This document shows positions 15,386 through 24,100 of a stretch of DNA of 64,000 nucleotides, in pieces. The position numbers and the translations under genes were made by a program. The notes under the pieces were generated by a model. That model made no database searches. It saw only the letters and a program-made list of their open reading frames with translations, and had not been told where the DNA came from. The DNA is taken from the NCBI GenBank assembly GCA_963841445.1, contig CAWJCP010000007.1, positions 18,155 through 82,154 of the forward strand. Direction: 5' to 3'. Numbering within the stretch: position 1 is the first letter of the stretch; each line of letters opens with the position of its first letter. Source of the stretch: Mayfieldus sp963841445 (GTDB lineage Bacteria; Actinomycetota; Thermoleophilia; Solirubrobacterales; 70-9).

Positions 15386-16126
15386 ATGACGATTCGCCTC
15401 GACATCGAGTACGACGGCTCGGGCTTTCGCGGTTGGGCGGCGCAGCCGGGACAGCGCACGGTGCAGGGCGAGCTGGAGTCCGCCTTGCAGACGGCCCGCG
15501 GCGAGCCGACCGCGTTGACGGTCGCCGGCCGCACCGACGCAGGCGTGCACGCTTGGGGGCAGGTGGCGAGCTTCGAGGGCGAGGCGGCGCCGGCTCCCCT
15601 CCTGCGCAGCCTCAACGGCCTGCTTCCCGGCGACCTCGCCGTGACCTCCGCCGCGGCGGCTCCGGATGGCTTCGACGCCCGCCGCGACGCCCGCTCGCGC
15701 ACCTACTGCTATCGGGTCCTCGCCCGGGTGGCGCCGAGCCCCTTCGAGCGCCGCAGGGCGCTGTGGCGCTCGGGGCCACTTGACCGCGACGCGCTGCGCG
15801 TCTGTGCCAAGGCGCTGCCCGGAAAGCACGACTTCACCGCCTTTACGCCTACCGACACCGACCACGTCCGCTTCGAGCGCGAGATCTTTCGAGCAGAGTG
15901 GCGCTTGGAGGGAGACCACCCGACCGCGGAAATTCTCTGCTTCTGGATCGAGGCCGACGCGTTCATGCACAACATGGTTCGAGCACTGGTCGGGACGATG
16001 CTCGAGGTCGCCGGCCGGAAACGCGACGGCGACGAGTTCGCGGCTCTGCTCACGGGGGCGCCGCGCGAGCGAGCGGGGGAGACCGCGCCGGCCCACGGCC
16101 TCTATCTTGCGAGCGTCCGGTATTGA
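15386..16126 (+). CDS. truA: tRNA pseudouridine synthase A
   Basis: Makes pseudouridine at positions 38-40 of tRNA anticodon arms. The 246-residue protein begins MTIRLDIEYDGSGFRGWAAQ and has the catalytic-Asp motif AGRTDAGVHAWGQVASF near residue 52, then RSRTYCYRVL and the C-terminal WIEADAFMHNMVRALVGTML. truA commonly follows rplQ; here a small reverse-strand gene lies between. Its stop is the start of a tandem repeat. Confidence 0.97.
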   Translation: MTIRLDIEYDGSGFRGWAAQPGQRTVQGELESALQTARGEPTALTVAGRTDAGVHAWGQVASFEGEAAPAPLLRSLNGLLPGDLAVTSAAAAPDGFDARRDARSRTYCYRVLARVAPSPFERRRALWRSGPLDRDALRVCAKALPGKHDFTAFTPTDTDHVRFEREIFRAEWRLEGDHPTAEILCFWIEADAFMHNMVRALVGTMLEVAGRKRDGDEFAALLTGAPRERAGETAPAHGLYLASVRY

Positions 16127-16266
16127 TGGGCCGCGAAACGAAGTGGAGCGGCAGATGCATGTCAGGCGGCCGAAGGCCGCCGCAGATCATTGATGGGCCG
16201 CGAAACGAAGTGGAGCGGCACTCGCATGTCGGGCCGCCGAAGGCGGCCGCAATTCATTCGATGAAG
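16122..16266. repeat. 67-bp tandem repeat with covarying hairpins (2 copies plus a stub)
   Basis: Unit 1 is 16122-16188, unit 2 is 16189-16255, and a third, eroded start (ATTCGATGAAGC) follows at 16256. Each unit has a GCCGC/GCGGC stem (in GGGCCGCGAAACGAAGTGGA then GCGGCA) and a 7-bp stem with a GAA loop. The second stem reads GGCGGCC-GAA-GGCCGCC in unit 1 and GGCCGCC-GAA-GGCGGCC in unit 2, so both arms changed together. This is typical of a REP-like or structured RNA element. It lies between the truA stop and the surE start. Confidence 0.85.
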
Positions 16267-16268
16267 CA

Positions 16269-17117
16269 ATGAAGGTCCTGCTCACAAACGACGACGGAAT
16301 CGGCGCCGCAGGCCTGCACGCCGCACGCCGGGCGCTGCTCGCCCTGGACGGGCTCGACGTCGACGTGATCGCCCCTGACTCCAACCGCAGCGCAACCGCC
16401 CGCAGCATCACCACCCGCTCGCCGCTCTCGGTCAAGGAGATCGAATTCGAGGACGGCGGCCGCGGCTTCGCCACCGACGGTACACCGGTCGACTGCGTCC
16501 GCTTCGCGGATCTCGGCCTGCTCGGCGAGCAACCCGACCTGATCGTCTCCGGGATCAACCATGGCTCCAACCTCGGCGACGACGTCACCTACTCGGGGAC
16601 CGTCGCGGCGGCGTTCGAGGGCATCGTCCTCGGGCTGCCCGCGGTGGCGATCTCGCAGCAGTCCGAGAACCGAGAGATGGACTTCCGGCTCGGGCGCAGC
16701 TTTGATTTCGGCGAGGGCGCCGCTTTCCTCGCTGCGCTGGTGCGGCGCGTGGTCGAGGAGCCGATGCCCCGCGGCACGCTGATCAACGTCAACTGCCCCG
16801 CGCTCCCGGCTACCGGGGTCGAGGTCACACACCTCGGCAAGCGGCTCTACAACGACGAACTGAAGCTGGTCGACCAGGACGAGGCAGATGGCCGGCGCCG
16901 CTACCGGATCTACGGGTTCGAACCCTCGTTCGAGGACGAGGAGGGCTCCGACCTCTCGGCGATCGCGAAGGGCCGCATCTCGGTCACCCCTGTGCACTTC
17001 GACCTCACCGACCGCGGCGGGATTGAGGCGTTGCGCGACTGGGACCTGGTGACGATGCTCGACGGAACTGGCGCGCCCGGCGGCGATCGTGCCGGTGCGT
17101 CCGGCAACGATTCGTGA
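16269..17117 (+). CDS. surE: 5'/3'-nucleotidase SurE
   Basis: Metal-dependent phosphatase acting on nucleoside monophosphates, linked to stationary-phase survival. The 282-residue protein begins MKVLLTNDDGIGAAGLHAAR with the metal-binding NDDG, has APDSNRSATARSIT, DGTPVDCVRFA and the GINHGSNLGDDVTYSGTVAAA motif. The C-terminal 20 residues are Gly/Ala-rich and not conserved. The stop overlaps the ligA GTG start. Confidence 0.96.
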   Translation: MKVLLTNDDGIGAAGLHAARRALLALDGLDVDVIAPDSNRSATARSITTRSPLSVKEIEFEDGGRGFATDGTPVDCVRFADLGLLGEQPDLIVSGINHGSNLGDDVTYSGTVAAAFEGIVLGLPAVAISQQSENREMDFRLGRSFDFGEGAAFLAALVRRVVEEPMPRGTLINVNCPALPATGVEVTHLGKRLYNDELKLVDQDEADGRRRYRIYGFEPSFEDEEGSDLSAIAKGRISVTPVHFDLTDRGGIEALRDWDLVTMLDGTGAPGGDRAGASGNDS

Positions 17118-19135
17118 CGCCGGCCGCCGCGAAGAAGCGAGCCGCGGAGTTGCGCCGGAAGCTCGAGCGCCACAACCGCCTTTATTACGTCAAGGACGAT
17201 CCCGAGATCGGCGACGACGCCTACGACGCGCTGCTTGATGAGCTGCGTGGGCTGGAGGCGGAGAACCCCGAGCTGCGGACGCCCGACTCTCCCACGCAGC
17301 GGGTCGGAGCGAAGCCCCTGGAGGGCTTCAAGCAGGTCGAGCACGCGGAGCCGATGCTCTCGCTCGCCAACGCCCGCAGCGAAGAGGAGCTTCGCGCCTG
17401 GGAGAAGCGGGTCCGCAGCCGGCTCGACGGGCTCGACATCTCGGCGGCGCAGACGAGCTACACGACCGAACCGAAGATCGACGGCCTGGCGATCTCGCTC
17501 ACCTATGAGGACGGCCTGCTGACCCAGGGCGCCACGCGCGGCGACGGCCGGGTCGGCGAGGACGTGACCCAGAACCTGCGCACGATCGGGGCTATCCCGC
17601 TCGGCTTCGGGGACGCGCCGAAGCTGGTCGAGGTGCGCGGCGAGGTCTACCTCCCGATCGCCGCCTTCGCCGAGTTCAATGCCCGCCGCGCCGAGGCGGG
17701 AGAGCCGACCTTCGCCAACCCGCGCAACGCCGCGGCGGGCTCGATCCGCCAGCTCGACCCGCAGGTGGCCGCCGAGCGCCCGCTCTCGATCTGGTGCTAC
17801 GGGATCGGGGCCTCAGAGGGGCTCGAGCTGGCGACGCACGACGAAGAGATGAAGTGGCTCGCGGAACGCGGATTCAAGGTCAATCCGGAGAGCGAGGATC
17901 ACGAGGACATCGACTCGGTCGTTAAGCGCTGCCTCTGGTGGGAGGGTCGTCGCGACGAGCTCGACTACGAGATCGACGGGGTCGTGATCAAGGTCAACGA
18001 GCGCGGCTTCTGGCGCGAGCTCGGAGTGGTCGGGCGCGAGCCGCGCTGGGCAATCGCCTGGAAGTTCGCCCCGACGACGGCGACGACGAAGCTGCGCAAG
18101 GTGGTCTGGAACGTCGGCCGCAACGGCGGGATGTTCCCGTTCGCGATGCTGGAGCCGGTCCACGTGGGCGGGGTGACTGTGAGCACGGCGACCCTGCACA
18201 ACGAGGAGGACCTGGCCCGCAAGGACGTCCGCGAGGGCGACGACGTGGTCGTGATGCGAGCCGGGGACGTGATCCCCGCGGTCGTGGCTCCGAAGCTGCC
18301 CCGCAAGCGCAAGGGGCTTCGCAAGCCGAAGCCGCCGAAGAAGTGCCCGATGTGCGGGACCCCGACCCGCAAGCCGGAGGACGGCGTCTTCACCTACTGC
18401 CCGAACCGCAGCGGCTGCCCGGGGCAGTCGTTCCAGCACGTCAAGCACTTCGTCAGCAAGGGGGCGATGGACATCGACGGCCTGGGCGAGAAGCAGGCGC
18501 GGCGGTTCCTCGAGCAGGGCCTGATCGGCGACGTCGCCGACATCTACGATCTCGGCGAGGAGAAGCTGCTTGGACTGGAGGGGTTCGGGGAGATCTCGGC
18601 CCGCAACCTGCTCGGCGCGATCGAAGCGTCGAAGGGAGCTCCCTTCAGCAGGGTCCTCTATGCCCTTGGACTGCCGGGCGTCGGCTACGTGACCGCCGAG
18701 GCCCTCGCCGATCACTTCGGGGGCGTCGACGCCCTGCGCGCCGCCGACCCGGCGGCGATCGAGGAGGTCGAAGGCGTGGGGCCGATCCTTGCCGGGCAGA
18801 TCACCGAGGCGCTGGCCGACGAGCGGACCTGGGAGCTGGTCGAGAAGCTCCGCGAGCGCGGCCTGCAGCTCGAGCAGGAGGGAGCTCGGCGCAGGGTCGA
18901 GGGCGGCCCCCTGGAGGGCAAGACGCTGGTCCTCACCGGGACGCTCCGCAACCTGACCCGCGAGGAGGCGACGGCGCTGATCAAGCGGGCGGGGGGGAAG
19001 GTGACCGGCTCGGTCTCGAAGAAGACCGACTACGTCGTCGCCGGCGACGATCCCGGCTCGAAGATGCAGAAGGCCACCGAGCTGGAGCGCGAGGTCCTCG
19101 ACGAGGCCGGCCTGCGCAAGCTGGTCGAGAAATGA
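17114..19135 (+). CDS. ligA: NAD-dependent DNA ligase
   Basis: Seals nicks in replication and repair with NAD+. The 673-residue protein has the Ia domain (HNRLYYVKDDPEIGDDAYDA), the adenylation motif with active-site Lys121 in EPKIDGLAISL, an OB fold, a four-Cys zinc finger (CPMCGTPTRKPEDGV, then CPNRSGCPG), HhH repeats (DIDGLGEKQARRFLEQGL onward) and a C-terminal BRCT domain (LEGKTLVLTGTLRNLTREEA). Starts at GTG overlapping surE. Length is normal. Confidence 0.98.
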   Translation: MTPAAAKKRAAELRRKLERHNRLYYVKDDPEIGDDAYDALLDELRGLEAENPELRTPDSPTQRVGAKPLEGFKQVEHAEPMLSLANARSEEELRAWEKRVRSRLDGLDISAAQTSYTTEPKIDGLAISLTYEDGLLTQGATRGDGRVGEDVTQNLRTIGAIPLGFGDAPKLVEVRGEVYLPIAAFAEFNARRAEAGEPTFANPRNAAAGSIRQLDPQVAAERPLSIWCYGIGASEGLELATHDEEMKWLAERGFKVNPESEDHEDIDSVVKRCLWWEGRRDELDYEIDGVVIKVNERGFWRELGVVGREPRWAIAWKFAPTTATTKLRKVVWNVGRNGGMFPFAMLEPVHVGGVTVSTATLHNEEDLARKDVREGDDVVVMRAGDVIPAVVAPKLPRKRKGLRKPKPPKKCPMCGTPTRKPEDGVFTYCPNRSGCPGQSFQHVKHFVSKGAMDIDGLGEKQARRFLEQGLIGDVADIYDLGEEKLLGLEGFGEISARNLLGAIEASKGAPFSRVLYALGLPGVGYVTAEALADHFGGVDALRAADPAAIEEVEGVGPILAGQITEALADERTWELVEKLRERGLQLEQEGARRRVEGGPLEGKTLVLTGTLRNLTREEATALIKRAGGKVTGSVSKKTDYVVAGDDPGSKMQKATELEREVLDEAGLRKLVEK

Positions 19136-19159
19136 CCCATCGAGCTCGGCGGGTGCTGC

Positions 19160-19897
19160 TCAGCTGACCGGTGCCGGCTCGTCCTTACGGGACGTCGCCG
19201 GCTCGCCTTTACGGGACGCGGCCGGCTCACGGCGGGCCAGCTCGCGCAGGTTCTTGGTCACCCGGACGACCAGGACGGCGGACATCACGGCGAGGATCGC
19301 GAGGCCGAAGAGGTCAAGCGCGGTCAGCCGCAGGTCGAAGGCGTGGAAGCTGAGCCCCCAGCCGAGCGCGACCGCGGTGTTGATCGTGACCAGGATCAGC
19401 CGCACCTCGGTCGGGCCGACGAAGCCGTAGCCGATGTTGAAGCGGCCGAACGCGTAGCTCTCCAAATAGACGTTGATCGAGAGGATCAGGTATCCGACCA
19501 CGATCAGGGTCCCGATCGAGAGCAGCATCAGCGGCGAGAGCCCGAGCCCGATTCCGATCGCCGCCGTGGCGACGGCGTCGACGACGTGGTCGATGTAGTA
19601 GCCGTAGGTGGGACGCTCGATCTTGCGCACTCGGGCCAGCGTTCCGTCGAGGCTGTCGCCGACCCACTGCACGACCAGCAGCCCGCTCGCGGCCCAGAGC
19701 CAGGCAAGGTCCTGGTTGGAGAGCTGGTAGGCGGCGCAGACGCCGAACGCGGCCAGGACGCCGAGCAGGGTGAGGTCGTCGGGGAGGATCCAGCGCGGCA
19801 GGCGCGCGGCGATCCAGCGCAGCAGGCGCTTCTCGGGCACCGCGAGCAGGAAACCCGGCTCGCGCTCCGCTTCGACGGCTTTGCTCAGATCGGGCAT
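19160..19897 (-). CDS. CDP-alcohol phosphatidyltransferase family membrane protein
   Basis: 245 residues with several hydrophobic segments. The family motif is clear near residue 80: GDSLDGTLARVRKIERPTYG then YYIDHVVDA, matching DxxDG..AR...G...D...D. It transfers a CDP-activated alcohol or diacylglycerol head group to make a phospholipid; the substrate cannot be told from sequence. The open frame extends much further upstream, but the ATG at MPDLSKAVEAEREPG is the only sensible start. The C-terminus carries an octapeptide repeat, EPAASRKG, EPATSRKD, EPAPVS. Confidence 0.88.
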   Translation of the reverse strand: MPDLSKAVEAEREPGFLLAVPEKRLLRWIAARLPRWILPDDLTLLGVLAAFGVCAAYQLSNQDLAWLWAASGLLVVQWVGDSLDGTLARVRKIERPTYGYYIDHVVDAVATAAIGIGLGLSPLMLLSIGTLIVVGYLILSINVYLESYAFGRFNIGYGFVGPTEVRLILVTINTAVALGWGLSFHAFDLRLTALDLFGLAILAVMSAVLVVRVTKNLRELARREPAASRKGEPATSRKDEPAPVS

Positions 19898-19993
19898 GGG
19901 AACACCTACCCCGCTATCGGCCGCAGGGTTCACTGCCTTGACGCCGCCGAAGAGCTGCTTGGGGGGCAGCGACGGCAATAGGATCGGGTTCGA

Positions 19994-21322
19994 ATGAGTC
20001 TCGACTCGATCCGATACGCGCAAAACGGCGACGTCTCGATCGCCTACACGTCTCTCGGCGACGGGCCGGTCGACTTGATCTTCGTGACCGGGTTCGTCAG
20101 CCACCTGGAGGTCGGCTTCGAGCTCTCCCACGCGCGGCGCTTCTGGGGGCGGCTGGGCTCGTTCAGCCGCGTGATCTGCTTCGACAAGCGCGGGATGGGG
20201 CTTTCCGACCGCGGCGCCGGCTCCTACACGATCGAAGCGGTTGCCGAGGACATGGTCGCGGTGCTGGATGACGCCGAGGTGGAGCACGCCGCGGTTTTCG
20301 GGGTCTCGGAGGGTGGCCCCGCAGCGACCTTGTTCGCCGCAATCCATCCCGATCGCACGACCGCTCTGGTCGAATACGGGACCTACGCGAAGATGACTGC
20401 GACCCCCGACTTCCCCGAGGGAATCCCAGTCGAGCGGATGCGCTCCTTCAACCAGGCGATGGTCGAGCGCTGGGCGGACCCGGACTTCCTGTCCTGGTGG
20501 GCGCCGAGCTGGAGCGATGACCGCGAGGCACAAGAGTGGTGGGCGAAGCTGCTGCGCAGCGGAACCAGCCCCGCCGGTGTGAGGGGACTGGAGGAGATGT
20601 ACGAAGTCCTCGACGTACGGCCGCTGCTGCCGCTGGTTCGCGTCCCATCGCTGATCCTCTGGCGCGCGGACGACCGGCTCGTTCCGGCCTCGCTCTCGAA
20701 GGTCGTGGCGGAAGGCATCCCCGGCTCCCGCGCGGTCGAGCTGCCCGGCGGCGACCACGTGATCATGGCCGGCGACCAAGATTCGCTGCTCGGCGAGGTC
20801 GAGGAGTTTCTGACCGGCCGGCGCAGTGCCCCGGCGCCCGATCGGGTCCTGGCGACGGTCATGTTCACCGACATCGTCGGCTCGACCGAGCGGGCTGCGG
20901 CGCTCGGCGACACGGACTGGCGCAAGCTGCTGTCCGAGCACGATCGCCTTGCGCGGCGCGAGATCGAGGCCCAGCGGGGTCGTCTGGTCAAGTCGACCGG
21001 AGACGGCGTGCTTGCAACGTTCGAGGGGCCGGCACGCGCGATCGTGGCCGCCTCCGCGGTTCGCGACGCTGTCCGGGAGCTCGGCATCCAGGTGCGAGCC
21101 GGCGTGCATACCGGGGAGTGCGAGCGAATCGGCGAGGACGTAGGGGGGATCGCCGTCCACATCGGCGCCCGGGTCGGCTCCGCGGCGCGACCGGGCGAGG
21201 TGCTGGTCTCCCAGACCGTCCGCGATCTCGTCGTCGGCTCCGGGATCGAGTTCGAGGACCGTGGTGCCCAGCAGCTGAAGGGGGTGCCCGACGAGTGGCG
21301 CCTCTTCGCCGTTGCCGGCTGA
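19994..21322 (+). CDS. Alpha/beta hydrolase fused to class III adenylate/guanylate cyclase
   Basis: 442 residues. The N-terminal part is an alpha/beta hydrolase (VICFDKRGMGLSDRG; nucleophile Ser105 in FGVSEGGP; late His in PGGDHVIMAGD). From about residue 285 a class III cyclase domain follows (RVLATVMFTDIVGSTERAAA with the metal Asp, KSTGDGVLATFEGPARAI, VRAGVHTGECERIGED, and RVGSAARPGEVLVSQTVRDL). This fusion is known in actinobacteria and suggests that a small ligand or hydrolase product controls cAMP synthesis; that is inference. A TAGGAT box stands 9 nt before the ATG. Confidence 0.93.
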   Translation: MSLDSIRYAQNGDVSIAYTSLGDGPVDLIFVTGFVSHLEVGFELSHARRFWGRLGSFSRVICFDKRGMGLSDRGAGSYTIEAVAEDMVAVLDDAEVEHAAVFGVSEGGPAATLFAAIHPDRTTALVEYGTYAKMTATPDFPEGIPVERMRSFNQAMVERWADPDFLSWWAPSWSDDREAQEWWAKLLRSGTSPAGVRGLEEMYEVLDVRPLLPLVRVPSLILWRADDRLVPASLSKVVAEGIPGSRAVELPGGDHVIMAGDQDSLLGEVEEFLTGRRSAPAPDRVLATVMFTDIVGSTERAAALGDTDWRKLLSEHDRLARREIEAQRGRLVKSTGDGVLATFEGPARAIVAASAVRDAVRELGIQVRAGVHTGECERIGEDVGGIAVHIGARVGSAARPGEVLVSQTVRDLVVGSGIEFEDRGAQQLKGVPDEWRLFAVAG

Positions 21323-21337
21323 TCGTACCCGGGAGTT

Positions 21338-22654
21338 CTAGTAGCGCGCGATCAGCGCCGCCATGCGGTCCTGTTGGCGGTGCGCCTCGTAGAGGCTGCG
21401 GACCCGGTTGTTGAGGATCGAGAAGGCCATCACCTTGCCGTCCGCGTTGAAGCAGTAGCCGGAGAGGGCGCTGACCCCGCTCAGCGTCCCGGTCTTGGTG
21501 CGGCAGCGTCCGGCGGCGGCCGTCCCACGCATCCGATGCGCCACCGTTCCCTCGCGGCCCGCGACCGGCAGCGACTCGGCGAACTCATCGGCGGCCGGGG
21601 TCTTGCGCATCGCGCTCAAAAAGCGCGCGACCTGTGCGGGTGTGACCCGGTTGCGGCGCGTCAGCCCCGAGCCGTCGACTGCGTGCACGCCGCTGCCGAG
21701 GCCGCGTGCGTATCGCTTTACGACCACCGTCCCCGCGCGCGTCGTCCCGGCGGCACCGAAATGGGCGCCGAGGTCCTTGATCAGCATCTCGGCGAAGAAG
21801 TTGTTCGAGTAGACGTCGGTCTCGTTGGTCAGCACCTTCATCTTCGAAGAGTCGACCTCGCCGACCTGGGTGGTGCCGCTTGCGGGCCGAACTCCCAGCT
21901 CGACGTTTGCCGAGATCGGGATGCCGCTCGAGCGCAGCGAGTCGGCGAGGGCGTCGGCGGCGACGATCGCCGGATCGCGGGCGAAGCCGTGACCGCGCGA
22001 GTTGGCGTAGCCGGAGTTGAAGTCGAGCCCCGAGAGCGGGCCGATGTAGGGGCTGGTCGCATAGCCGGAGTCCGCCACCCCGCGCAGGCGGTCGAAGACG
22101 CTGTCGTCGGCGACCAGCCTTCCGGTCACCCTGCTGATGCCCGCCGACTTGAGGTCGTCGGTGAGCTCGAAGAGGTTGCTTGCGGCGCTGCCGAGGAAGC
22201 GGCGCGCGAAAGCGGGGCTGGAGAGGCCTGGATCGCCGCCGCCGACCAAGTAGAGGTTGCCGTGTAGCACCCCGGAACTGTCGACGCTTCCGCTGCGCCA
22301 GAGCGTCGTCTGCAGCCTCTGGTCGGGGCCGAAGCGCGCCAGCGCGGTGGCGGTCGTGAACAGCTTCATGTTCGAGGCGGGGATCCGGCGCCTGCGACCG
22401 TGTGAGCCGCAGACCCTCTTGCCGGTCATCGTGTCGATCACGTAGACGCCGCTTGCCCGGCCGCCGTGCCGCGCTCGCGCCGCCAGGCGCCCGCACATCC
22501 GCGAGCGGGAGATCGAGCTGGTCGCGGTGGCCGCGGCCGAACGGGCCACCGGCGTGTGGCCGGGGACGTCAGGGGCCAGGGCGGCAGCATTGCCGGGCGA
22601 GGCCGTGACAAGTGTCACGAGGCTCGCGATGAGGGCTGATCCTGCGTGCTTCAC
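21338..22654 (-). CDS. dacB: D-alanyl-D-alanine carboxypeptidase/endopeptidase, PBP4 (S13) family
   Basis: Periplasm-side peptidoglycan peptidase. From GTG 22654 the protein has 438 residues with a signal peptide (KHAGSALIASLVTLVTASPG). Active-site motifs are all present: SxxK in PASNMKLF (Ser94, Lys97), SxN in DVYSNNFFAEM and KTG in CRTKTGTLSG. The open frame runs about 1.2 kb further upstream across the patatin gene, but that part is antisense shadow. An AGGGAC ribosome binding site precedes the GTG. It is convergent with the cyclase gene. Confidence 0.94.
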   Translation of the reverse strand: MKHAGSALIASLVTLVTASPGNAAALAPDVPGHTPVARSAAATATSSISRSRMCGRLAARARHGGRASGVYVIDTMTGKRVCGSHGRRRRIPASNMKLFTTATALARFGPDQRLQTTLWRSGSVDSSGVLHGNLYLVGGGDPGLSSPAFARRFLGSAASNLFELTDDLKSAGISRVTGRLVADDSVFDRLRGVADSGYATSPYIGPLSGLDFNSGYANSRGHGFARDPAIVAADALADSLRSSGIPISANVELGVRPASGTTQVGEVDSSKMKVLTNETDVYSNNFFAEMLIKDLGAHFGAAGTTRAGTVVVKRYARGLGSGVHAVDGSGLTRRNRVTPAQVARFLSAMRKTPAADEFAESLPVAGREGTVAHRMRGTAAAGRCRTKTGTLSGVSALSGYCFNADGKVMAFSILNNRVRSLYEAHRQQDRMAALIARY

Positions 22655-22801
22655 GTCCCTACCAACAACTGAGGGTGGCGAGGGTAGCGGCTCTCGAAGA
22701 CCGTCCTGGCTGGCGGGCCAGGCTGCTATAACCGGCACCGTTGTGAGCGCGAGGCTCTTCACAAGAGCTTGGCTGTGGGCCGAGCGCGAACCGCTGAGCT
22801 G

Positions 22802-24055
22802 ATGGGCAAGGTCGTCAAGCTCGAGGCGTCCTCGGAGGGCAGGCGAGCGACCCGCAAGCAGCGCTCGAAGACCGCCTTGGTGCTCGGCGGCGGCGGCTTC
22901 ACCGGCGGCGTCTATGAGATCGGCGCCCTGCGCGCCTTCGACCTGCTGGCGGTGAACCGGACCGTCAACGAGTTCGATCTCTATGTGGGGACCAGCGCCG
23001 GCTCCTTCGTCGCCAGCATGCTCGCGAACGGCGTCACCCCGGAGGAGATGATGCGGGTCCTCAACAAGGGCCTGCCCTCGCCGATCAAGGACCCCGCCCT
23101 GGGGACGATGCTGCGTCTCAACTATCGCGGCTTCGTGCAGAAGGCCGCCGTGTTCCCGCTCAAGGTGGTGGGGCTGGCGCAGCATCTCGCCGGCAGGCTC
23201 GGCGAGTTCTCGCTGATCGACGTTGGCGCCGGCCTCGCCGAGGGGCTGCCGAACGGCCTCTACACCGGCAGCGGCTTGGAGAGCTATGTCGAGGAGGTGC
23301 TCTCCGACCCCGACCGAAGCAACGACTTCCGCCTCCTGGACCGTGAGCTCTACCTCACCGCAACCGACCTCGACACCTGCGAGCGGGTCGTGCTCGGGGA
23401 GGGGGAGTGGGCGGACGTCCCGATCTCCAAGGCGGTCGAGTGTTCGACCGCGCTGCCGATCGTCTACGAGCCCGTCGATCTGAAGGGGCGGCAGCTGGTC
23501 GACGGCGGCATTCGCTCGACCACCAACGTCGACATCGCGGTCGAGCGCGGCGCCAAGTTCATCGTCGTCGTCAACCCGCTGGTTCCGTTCATCAACGACT
23601 TCTCGAAGCAGATCCCGACGATCTTCGGGACCCGGGTGCGGCGCGTGTCGGACATGGGCCTGCCGGCGATCGGCAACCAGGCCTTTAAGCTTATGGCGCA
23701 CGCGCGGCTGCACCAGGCGGTCGCGCGCTGGCGCGAGAAATATCCTGGCGTCGACATCATCCTGATCGAGCCCGAGCCTCACGACGAGCTGATGTTCGGG
23801 ACATCGATCCTCGACTACTCGGCGCGCTTGCAGGTCGCCAAGCACGGCTTCGAGTCGGTGACCGTCGCGCTCGCCAAGGACTACCAGCGCTACAAGGAGA
23901 TCACCGATCGGCACGGGATCAAGATCTCGGCCCGCCGGGTGCGCAAGGTGATCGACCAGGTCACCGAGGAGGAGTCCGAGCAGGGCTCGGCATGGCGTCG
24001 GGTGCTTGAGCAGACCACCGCCGCCCTGCTGCGCCAGTCAGACGAGGCGAGCTAG
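22802..24055 (+). CDS. Patatin-like phospholipase / lipid acyl hydrolase
   Basis: 417 residues from ATG 22802 (a TTG 33 nt earlier is possible). It has the oxyanion GGGGFTGGVYE, the nucleophile elbow GTSAGS with Ser65 and the catalytic DGG in QLVDGGIRSTTNVD. Patatin-family enzymes hydrolyse acyl ester bonds in lipids. The C-terminal third has a GPTRF-free, helix-rich tail with no known motif. A signal peptide is absent, so it is probably cytoplasmic or membrane-associated. Divergent from dacB. Confidence 0.93.
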   Translation: MGKVVKLEASSEGRRATRKQRSKTALVLGGGGFTGGVYEIGALRAFDLLAVNRTVNEFDLYVGTSAGSFVASMLANGVTPEEMMRVLNKGLPSPIKDPALGTMLRLNYRGFVQKAAVFPLKVVGLAQHLAGRLGEFSLIDVGAGLAEGLPNGLYTGSGLESYVEEVLSDPDRSNDFRLLDRELYLTATDLDTCERVVLGEGEWADVPISKAVECSTALPIVYEPVDLKGRQLVDGGIRSTTNVDIAVERGAKFIVVVNPLVPFINDFSKQIPTIFGTRVRRVSDMGLPAIGNQAFKLMAHARLHQAVARWREKYPGVDIILIEPEPHDELMFGTSILDYSARLQVAKHGFESVTVALAKDYQRYKEITDRHGIKISARRVRKVIDQVTEEESEQGSAWRRVLEQTTAALLRQSDEAS

Positions 24056-24079
24056 CCGAGATCGATTTCCGACCGACCG

Positions 24080-24100
24080 CGCGCCGCCGTCACAGGCGCG
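24080..24100. terminator. Possible bidirectional stem-loop between convergent genes
   Basis: CGCGCC (24080-24085) and GGCGCG (24095-24100) pair around a 9-nt loop between the patatin stop and the stop of the reverse-strand DUF2254 gene. There is no T tract on either side, so termination is only possible. Confidence 0.3.

Noticed and set aside
15374..15386. Leaderless start for truA from TAGCGT
   Set aside because: The box lies more than 10 nt from the ATG and another ATG lies between out of frame; no support.
16131..16272. Small coding frame across the 67-bp repeat
   Set aside because: The frame exists only because of the repeat; covarying stems argue for structure, not protein.
19898..21160. 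N-terminal extension of the phosphatidyltransferase frame over the cyclase gene
   Set aside because: No homology-like features and antisense to a well-supported gene; ATG 19897 is the sensible start.
22655..23914. N-terminal extension of the carboxypeptidase frame
   Set aside because: Antisense to the patatin gene; a signal peptide and ribosome binding site place the start at 22654.
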